Shown: positions 6,487-11,286 of the stretch, piece by piece
Numbering within the stretch: the first letter of the stretch is position 1
Layout of the letters: every line of letters begins with the position of its first letter
Assembly (NCBI GenBank): GCA_028706415.1
Contig: JAQWBK010000047.1
Coordinates: 1 to 11,286 of the forward strand
DNA length: 11,286 nt
DNA from: Oscillospiraceae bacterium
GTDB taxonomy: Bacteria > Bacillota > Clostridia > Oscillospirales > Acutalibacteraceae
Reading direction: 5' to 3'
Position numbers and translations under genes: made by a program
Notes under the pieces: generated by a model
Databases searched by the model: none
What the model was told of the DNA's origin: nothing
What the model saw: only the letters and a program-made list of their open reading frames with translations

Positions 6487-6749
6487 TACTAATCTCATAC
6501 TGTTCTCAAGTAAAAGGTGAGACAAAATCTGCGAGGATGTTTTTCGTCATGCAAGGCGGAGGAGGAGAGCGGGCTGACGCCCACCGACGACAACAACGCT
6601 GTATGGCGGAAAACATACCGCAAAGATGTCTTGATTTTTACTTGAGAGCAGTATCAAGTAAAAGGATCGATAAAATTGTCGCTCAAGACGCGTTCTTATT
6701 TAAAGAATGCATCACTCCATTTTATCGGCTTTTATTATTGAGATTAGTA
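6487..6749 (+). mobile_element. Outer TA-flanked palindromic element, interrupted by a nested copy
   Basis: Perfect 12-bp inverted ends: ATACTAATCTCA (6486-6497) and TGAGATTAGTAT (6739-6750), bounded by TA. Removing the inner unit plus one TA leaves about 105 bp that folds end to end. CGATAAAAT (6669-6677) pairs with ATTTTATCG (6719-6727), and GCGTTCTT pairs imperfectly with AAAGAATGC at the tip. The ends begin TACTAAT like those at 5660 and 3247. It lies wholly between the T-box terminator and the pheS ribosome site. Confidence 0.6.
6498..6653 (+). mobile_element. TA-flanked 152-bp palindromic MITE-like element, copy 2 (nested)
   Basis: TA flanks a 152-bp unit (6500-6651) whose ends, CTGTTCTCAAGTAAAA and TTTTACTTGAGAGCAG, are inverted repeats with one mismatch. 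Pairing continues inward: AGACA, TGCG, ATGTTTT and CATAC on one side match the complement of the other. It aligns without gaps to 5662-5813. Shared core blocks are CGAGGAT, GCAAGGC, GCGGGCTG-N-CGCCC and AAAGATGT. It interrupts the outer palindrome right after that element's left end, so it is the later arrival. It has the same orientation as copy 1 relative to the downstream genes. Confidence 0.7.
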
Positions 6750-6791
6750 TAAAATCGAGATAAGTACAAACGCAAGGAAAGGATGGTCATT

Positions 6792-7826
6792 TTGAAGGAA
6801 AAGTTAGAGCAGCTTCGTCAGCAGGTTTTAGAGCAATTGAACAGCATGACCGATAAAAAAGAGTTGAATGAGCTGAGAGTAAAGGTTATGGGTAAAAAGG
6901 GTTGGCTCACCGAAATACTGCGGGGGATGGGCGGACTGCCTGCCGAGGAGCGTCCAAAGGCGGGGCAACTTGTCAACCATTTGAGGCAGGAACTTGAAGA
7001 AAAATTCGATGAAGTGGAATCGGGTATTAGCCGGCTTCTTAAGAATGCTCGGCTAAAGGATGAAACCCTTGACATCACCCTACCGGGGAAAAAGCATGAA
7101 TTGGGAGGAATACATCCTCTTAATAGTGTTTTGGAGGAGCTTATTGATATATTTGCCTCGATGGGATTTGATATTGTTGAAGGGCCGGAGGTAGAAACCG
7201 ATTATTATAACTTTGAAGCATTGAATGTACCCGAGGATCACCCTGCACGGGATGATCAGGACACCTTTTACATTACTGAAAATTTGCTTTTACGCACCCA
7301 AACATCCTCTGCCCAGATACGCACCATGAAAACCCAAAAGCCGCCGATTCGCATGATCTGCCCCGGCCGCGTTTACAGGGCAGATGAAGTGGACGCAACC
7401 CATTCTCCTGTATTCCATCAAATGGAGGGGCTGGTGGTTGACAAGGGTATTACCATGTGTGATCTAAAGGGAGTGCTCGAACAATTTGCCAAGGAGATTT
7501 ACGGCTCCCAAACCAAAGTAAGGTTCCGACCGTCCTTTTTCCCGTTTACCGAGCCAAGTGTTGAGGTTGATGTTAGCTGCAGTGTTTGTGGCGGCAAGGG
7601 CTGCCGCGTATGCAAGGGAGTGGGCTGGATAGAGATTTTGGGGGCGGGTATGGTGCATCCGAATGTGCTTTCGGGCTGTGGCATCGACCCCGAGGTTTAT
7701 TCAGGTTTTGCCTTTGGAATTGGGCTGGATAGGCTAACCACCACCCGTCATAAAATAAGCGATATACGCCTACTGTTTGAAAATGACCGCCGTTTTCTTG
7801 AACAGTTCAGCCGTTGTGGGAGGTAA
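6792..7826 (+). CDS. pheS: Phenylalanyl-tRNA synthetase alpha subunit
   Basis: A 344-residue catalytic subunit of the alpha2-beta2 enzyme that charges tRNA-Phe. Residues 1-87 form the N-terminal coiled coil that contacts tRNA. The class II catalytic core follows, with GPEVETDYYNFEALN (about 131-145), the DHPARDDQDTFY segment, FRPSFFPFTEPS (about 245-256) and motif 3 GIGLDR near 310-315. A four-Cys cluster, CSVCGGKGCRVC (Cys263, 266, 271, 274), also occurs in the Bacillus enzyme. The TTG at 6792 is preferred: AAGGA lies 8 nt upstream and the protein then starts MKEKLEQLR as in relatives. The in-frame ATG at 6783 is possible but has poor spacing. The T-box leader regulates it, and pheT follows 5 nt after the stop. 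Confidence 0.97.
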   Translation: MKEKLEQLRQQVLEQLNSMTDKKELNELRVKVMGKKGWLTEILRGMGGLPAEERPKAGQLVNHLRQELEEKFDEVESGISRLLKNARLKDETLDITLPGKKHELGGIHPLNSVLEELIDIFASMGFDIVEGPEVETDYYNFEALNVPEDHPARDDQDTFYITENLLLRTQTSSAQIRTMKTQKPPIRMICPGRVYRADEVDATHSPVFHQMEGLVVDKGITMCDLKGVLEQFAKEIYGSQTKVRFRPSFFPFTEPSVEVDVSCSVCGGKGCRVCKGVGWIEILGAGMVHPNVLSGCGIDPEVYSGFAFGIGLDRLTTTRHKISDIRLLFENDRRFLEQFSRCGR

Positions 7827-7831
7827 TAAAT

Positions 7832-10222
7832 ATGAAAGTATCATTAAACTGGCTTGGCCGTTATGTGGATATAAATGTTCCGCTTTCGGAGCTTTGCGAT
7901 AAAATGGTGATGTCCGGCTTTGAGGTAGACGGTATAGAGGATTTATCCCGTTCCATGAGTAATGTTGTGGTGGGCTTGATTGAAAAGCGGGAGAAGCATC
8001 CGAATGCAGATAAGCTGCAGATATGCTATCTTAATGTGGGAAAAGAAACACCTTTGCAGATAGTGACCGGTGCTGATAATGTATTTGAGGGTGCTTTGGT
8101 TCCTATTGCACTTCATGATTCGCATCTTCCGAACGGGTTGCATATTAAAAAAGGAAAGCTGCGGGGGATTGAATCCTTCGGAATGCTCTGTTCGGGAGAG
8201 GAGCTTTGTCTTAAAGATTCCGATTATCCGGGTGCAGAGGTAAACGGAATACTAATATTAAATGAAGAGTACCCTGTTGGGACAGATATGCGAACCGTGT
8301 TGGGGTTGGATGATGTAATAATTGACTTTTCGGTGACCGCCAACCGACCCGATTGCCAGAGTATTCTGGGAATTGCCCGAGAAGTGGCTGTGGCACTTAA
8401 AACCGAGCTGAAAATGCCTATACCTGAGTATAAAACCAAGGGCGGCAATATTAATGAGCATATTTCTGTTACCGTTAAGGATTACGACCTTTGTCCGAGA
8501 TATATGGGCAGGGCGGTTGTGAATATTAGGATGGCCAGTTCCCCCGAATGGATGAAAAAATGTCTTAAAGCCGAGGGTATGCGGCCAATCAATAATATTG
8601 TTGATATTACAAACTTTGTTATGCTGGAAACAGGGCAGCCAATGCATGCGTTTGACCTTAGAGATGTTAACGGTAGACAGATAATTGTTCGCCGAGCAGA
8701 AGAAAAAGAGGGAATTACAACTCTGGATGGCAAGGAGCACACCCTTACACCCGAAATGCTTGTTATAGCAGATTCAAATCAGCCGTCATGTCTTGCGGGA
8801 ATAATGGGTAGTCTGGACAGCGAAATAAAGGAGGATACTTCCTCAATTTTCTTTGAATCTGCCAAATTCCGCCGTGACAGTGTACGCCGCACAGCGCGTC
8901 ATTTGGGAATGCGCACCGAATCCAGCGCGCGGTTCGAAAAGGGAATTGATATCATGAATGTCGAATATGCCATGGAGCGCGCACTCCAGCTTATTTACGA
9001 GCTGGATGCAGGTGATATTGTTGAGGGTATTATAGATTGTAATGCGGGATTGCCCCAAGAAAGGGTGCTTAATGTTTCGGTATCGGGCATTAATGCTCTG
9101 TTAGGACTTGATATTTCTGCAGATGATATGGTGGATATTCTGAACAAACTCTCGATAAAAACAACAAATTCAGGTGATACCTTAACCTGCACAATTCCAA
9201 CATTTCGTGATGATATTGAAGGGCGGGCGGATATTGCCGAGGAAATAATGCGTATTTACGGTTATGACCATATAATTGGTACCCAGATGAACGGTGCAAT
9301 TGTGTGGGGTAAAAAGCCCCATGACCGTCTTTGTGCCGACAAGGTAAAAAGCAGGCTGGTGGCTCATGGATTATTTGAAATTGTGACCTACTCATTCATC
9401 AGCGGAAAGGCCTTGGATATGCTGGGTGTTCCGGCTGATGATGAACGCCGCCGTTCGGTGGTTCTGCGCAATCCACTGGGTGAAGAATATTCGGAAATGC
9501 GTACCCAGCTTGTGAGCAGCATGCTGAATGTGCTTTCAACAAATTATAACAGAAAGATTTCCGAGGTTAGATTTTTTGAAGTAAGCAAGGTTTTTATACC
9601 GGAATCTCTGCCTGCGGTATCCCAGCCGGAGGAGCGTCCTGCTGTGTGTATTGGATTATATGGCGAGAATGAAAATTTCTTTGACCTTAAAGGAATTGTG
9701 GAGGATATACTCTCCTGCTTTGGCATTTCGGCCGAGTATGAACGGGCAAATCAGGCTTATTTGCATCCCGGCCGTCAGGCATTGGCAATGGCGGAGGGTT
9801 CCCCGATTGCAGTTTTTGGCGAGGTACATCCTGATACTGCAGAGCGCTTTGGCGTAAATACCCGTGCCTATATTGCCGAAATCAGAATGGATAAGCTTAT
9901 TGCTGCTCCGAACGATGTTTTACTTTATAAGCCTTTACCGCGTTTTCCCTCTATCGAGCGCGACCTTGCCCTAACCTGCGATAAGGAGCTGCCGGTTGCG
10001 GAAATAGAAAAGACAATTCGTTTATCCGCCGGAAAAAATCTGGAGGATATTTGGCTGTTTGATGTCTATCAAGGCACTCAAATTGCTGATGGCAAAAAAA
10101 GTGTTGCATATCGTCTGGTCTTCCGAAATTCAGAAGCAACCTTGAAGGATGAAGAGGTTGATGCCTCTTTAAGGAAGATTATTAAGAATTTATTGGAAAA
10201 AGGATGCGTTTTGAGGTCATAA
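7832..10222 (+). CDS. pheT: Phenylalanyl-tRNA synthetase beta subunit
   Basis: A 796-residue subunit that completes the phenylalanyl-tRNA synthetase, adding tRNA binding and editing of mischarged Tyr. Domains in order: an N-terminal strand region (MKVSLNWLGRYVD), an EMAP/OB-fold tRNA-binding domain at about 40-150 (HPNADKLQICYLNVG), the B3/B4 editing domain at about 210-385 (RPINNIVDITNFVMLETGQPMHAFD), the B5 domain at about 400-470, a degenerate synthetase core, and a C-terminal FDX-ACB anticodon-binding domain from about 700 (PLPRFPSIERDLAL). Length is close to other Firmicutes PheT. The ATG at 7832 has GGGAGG, overlapping the pheS stop, 8 nt upstream. It is co-transcribed with pheS under the T-box. 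Nothing is missing or unusual. Confidence 0.98.
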   Translation: MKVSLNWLGRYVDINVPLSELCDKMVMSGFEVDGIEDLSRSMSNVVVGLIEKREKHPNADKLQICYLNVGKETPLQIVTGADNVFEGALVPIALHDSHLPNGLHIKKGKLRGIESFGMLCSGEELCLKDSDYPGAEVNGILILNEEYPVGTDMRTVLGLDDVIIDFSVTANRPDCQSILGIAREVAVALKTELKMPIPEYKTKGGNINEHISVTVKDYDLCPRYMGRAVVNIRMASSPEWMKKCLKAEGMRPINNIVDITNFVMLETGQPMHAFDLRDVNGRQIIVRRAEEKEGITTLDGKEHTLTPEMLVIADSNQPSCLAGIMGSLDSEIKEDTSSIFFESAKFRRDSVRRTARHLGMRTESSARFEKGIDIMNVEYAMERALQLIYELDAGDIVEGIIDCNAGLPQERVLNVSVSGINALLGLDISADDMVDILNKLSIKTTNSGDTLTCTIPTFRDDIEGRADIAEEIMRIYGYDHIIGTQMNGAIVWGKKPHDRLCADKVKSRLVAHGLFEIVTYSFISGKALDMLGVPADDERRRSVVLRNPLGEEYSEMRTQLVSSMLNVLSTNYNRKISEVRFFEVSKVFIPESLPAVSQPEERPAVCIGLYGENENFFDLKGIVEDILSCFGISAEYERANQAYLHPGRQALAMAEGSPIAVFGEVHPDTAERFGVNTRAYIAEIRMDKLIAAPNDVLLYKPLPRFPSIERDLALTCDKELPVAEIEKTIRLSAGKNLEDIWLFDVYQGTQIADGKKSVAYRLVFRNSEATLKDEEVDASLRKIIKNLLEKGCVLRS

Positions 10223-10227
10223 TCCCC

Positions 10228-10256
10228 TTGAAAGTAATGTACAAATACAGTATAAT
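10228..10256 (+). promoter_or_regulatory. Strong sigma-A promoter of the IreB-family gene
   Basis: TTGAAA (10228-10233), a 17-nt spacer and a consensus TATAAT (10251-10256). It begins 6 nt after the pheT stop and precedes the IreB-family start by about 70 nt, separating that gene from T-box control. Confidence 0.8.
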
Positions 10257-10324
10257 GTATTTATTCATTCAAATTTCGATTTAATAATGACTTATAAACT
10301 GGCAAGAGAAGCGGAGGCGTAAAT

Positions 10325-10570
10325 ATGCTGGACAGAACCATGACATTTTCCATCGGGGATGAAAAGGAACAGGAAATGAAGCAGGTATTAACAACCGTTT
10401 ACGATGCCCTTAGGGAAAAAGGGTATAATCCGATAAACCAGCTTGTTGGATATTTACTGTCTGAAGACCCAACCTACATCACAACGCATAACAACGCCCG
10501 TAGCCTCATACGACGGTTGGATCGTGATGAATTACTGCGCGCTCTGGTCCAGGCATATCTCAACAACTAG
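10325..10570 (+). CDS. IreB-family regulatory phosphoprotein (UPF0297)
   Basis: An 81-residue small helical protein of the UPF0297/IreB family. In Enterococcus faecalis, IreB is a substrate of the PASTA-type Ser/Thr kinase IreK and dampens cephalosporin resistance. The conserved core GYNPINQLVGYLLSEDPTYI (about residues 34-53) and the ARSLIRRLDRDE segment are intact. N-terminal Thr5 and Thr7 (DRTMTF) lie near the Thr residues phosphorylated in E. faecalis; their use here is inferred. GGAGG 7 nt upstream supports the start. In many Firmicutes it is followed by a RuvX/YqgF-type nuclease gene, but here the next gene is an unrelated hypothetical. It has its own strong promoter directly after pheT. 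Confidence 0.93.
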   Translation: MLDRTMTFSIGDEKEQEMKQVLTTVYDALREKGYNPINQLVGYLLSEDPTYITTHNNARSLIRRLDRDELLRALVQAYLNN

Positions 10571-10576
10571 TTATAT

Positions 10577-10598
10577 GAGGAGCTGTTGGCAGCTTCTC
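10577..10598 (+). other. Stable hairpin between the IreB-family gene and the next gene
   Basis: GAGGAGCTG pairs with CAGCTTCTC (one G-U pair) around a TTGG loop, 7 nt after the IreB-family stop. No T run follows, so it is not a standard terminator. It could stabilise or separate the two parts of a shared transcript. A looser repeat, GGAATTGCC / GGCAATCC, precedes the next ribosome site. Confidence 0.4.
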
Positions 10599-10697
10599 AG
10601 GGGTTGTTAGGAGCTCATTTTGTAAAATTGGTTATGCAACATTTTAATTTGATGGAATTGCCAGGGTACACCCAAGGCAATCCGAGGAGGAATGGCA

Positions 10698-11012
10698 ATG
10701 GCAGCCGAAAAAAGTGATAATAAAAATGGCGGTAAAAATAAATTTCTGATGTATAAAGGAAGACCGCTGGTGCGATCGGGAAATGTTTTATATTATGGGA
10801 ATATGTATGAAGAATTTGTTGTTATGCTTCAAATTCTTACCACCAAAGAAGTGGGGGACATGACCGTTGCAGATAAGGTTCAGGTTCAGCTGATGTCAAC
10901 CGACCCCGATCTTCGCATGAAAGACCGAATTTCTAAAAAGACCGAAAAAAGAGGCCTTTATAATGCAATGGATTTTGGTTCTGTATGGCTCCAACGCTCA
11001 TTAGAGAAATAA
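10698..11012 (+). CDS. Conserved hypothetical protein, soluble
   Basis: A 104-residue protein with a charged, Lys/Asn-rich N-terminal tail (residues 1-15). A compact domain follows, beginning KFLMYKGRPLVRSGNVLYYG, then a beta/alpha segment (VVMLQIL, VADKVQVQLMSTDP) and a final helix (NAMDFGSVWLQRSLEK). There is no signal peptide, membrane segment or recognisable catalytic motif. I recall close relatives in Clostridia annotated only as hypothetical. The ATG at 10698 is preferred because GGAGG lies 7 nt upstream; the in-frame ATG at 10692 is only 1 nt from it. It follows the IreB-family gene by 127 nt and is closed by a strong terminator, so the two are probably co-transcribed. Confidence 0.85.
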   Translation: MAAEKSDNKNGGKNKFLMYKGRPLVRSGNVLYYGNMYEEFVVMLQILTTKEVGDMTVADKVQVQLMSTDPDLRMKDRISKKTEKRGLYNAMDFGSVWLQRSLEK

Positions 11013-11023
11013 TCTTCGCTGAT

Positions 11024-11068
11024 AATCCCTGCGTTCGGGGGCTCTCCCGCCGCAGGGATTGTTTGATT
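11024..11068 (+). terminator. Intrinsic terminator after the hypothetical gene
   Basis: A 10-bp perfect stem, AATCCCTGCG (11024-11033) with CGCAGGGATT (11051-11060). A GC-rich inner loop can pair further, and a T-rich tail, GTTTGATTT, follows. It lies 11 nt after the stop. Confidence 0.85.
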
Positions 11069-11154
11069 TAATGCTGTATTTTCTATCTTCTCCCTCATAT
11101 TAACATGAAGTTTATCATATAAATTACTATTAACAAATACGGGGGAGTTAGAGC

Positions 11155-11286
11155 ATGTTTGTATATTCATTCAAGGCTTCTAAACGGCAAATTATTTCCA
11201 TGATATTATGCGCGATTATGCTGATTGCCGTTTTATTGGTTGCCATTCTTTGGCCGCTTGGAAAAGCATCGGCAGAAACTTATAAG
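11155..11286 (+). CDS. N-terminus of a membrane-anchored protein, cut by the window edge
   Basis: Forty-four codons are visible from an ATG with GGGGGAG 7 nt upstream. The protein starts MFVYSFKASKRQ, a short basic cytosolic segment. A single hydrophobic stretch of about 20 residues (ILCAIMLIAVLLVAILWPLG) follows, then a polar segment (KASAETYK). This is a type II membrane anchor or uncleaved signal; ASA could be a cleavage site. The start resembles DUF4830-type proteins of Clostridia, but too little is present to be sure. It begins a new transcription unit after the terminator at 11024-11068. Confidence 0.75.
   Translation, partial: MFVYSFKASKRQIISMILCAIMLIAVLLVAILWPLGKASAETYK

Noticed and set aside
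6196..6525. Open frame of 109 codons on the minus strand opposite the T-box
   Set aside because: It is antisense to a well-defined riboswitch and has no ribosome site or protein-like composition.
6537..6752. Open frame of 71 codons on the plus strand in the pheS leader
   Set aside because: It lies wholly inside the nested palindromic elements, starts without a ribosome site, and its sequence is explained by inverted repeats.
8250..8260. TACTAATATTA, similar to the ends of the palindromic elements, within pheT
   Set aside because: It is ordinary in-frame pheT coding sequence with no inverted partner nearby and no disruption of the protein.
1..11286. CRISPR array, tRNA or rRNA genes, transposase or phage genes
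   Set aside because: No regularly spaced repeats, cloverleaf or rRNA motifs, or recognisable transposase, integrase or phage proteins were seen on either strand.

Overview
The window looks like chromosomal DNA from a spore-forming, low-to-moderate GC Clostridia, possibly in the Oscillospirales. The signs are strong AGGAGG-type ribosome sites, TTG starts, a T-box leader in front of pheST, a YlmC/YmxH sporulation protein, an IreB-family regulator, and the general protein similarity. The species cannot be named from sequence alone.

Layout. (1) Positions 1-1610, minus strand: an ArsR-family metalloregulator and a CxC-containing ArsP-type permease. Each is preceded by the same 16-nt inverted repeat, ATCAA-N6-TTGAT. 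The start of a further minus-strand gene may lie at the left edge. (2) Positions 1731-2666, plus strand: a single SDR oxidoreductase with its own promoter and a strong terminator. (3) Positions 2730-3158, minus strand: a small all-helical protein of unknown function. (4) Positions 3407-5602, plus strand: alanine racemase, overlapping a lipoprotein gene by 4 nt, followed by a short MGMT-domain alkyltransferase. (5) Positions 5843-6142: ylmC/ymxH. (6) Positions 6186-10222: a phenylalanine T-box riboswitch (UUC specifier) controlling pheS and pheT. (7) Positions 10228-11068: an IreB-family gene and a conserved hypothetical gene, ended by a terminator. (8) Position 11155 to the right edge: the start of a membrane-anchored protein.

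The most unusual content is between genes. Two 152-bp elements lie at 5662-5813 and 6500-6651. Each is flanked by TA and can fold end to end into an imperfect hairpin. They align without gaps over their full length. Their cores are about 70% identical by hand count, but their terminal arms differ in sequence while remaining self-complementary. The second copy sits inside another TA-flanked palindromic element (6487-6749). That nested pair lies in the pheST leader, between the T-box terminator and the pheS ribosome site. A short palindrome at 3247-3277 has the same TACTAAT-type ends. Together these suggest an active or recently active family of TA-targeting, palindromic, non-autonomous elements that end up in transcribed leaders. 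No transposase gene is present in the window.
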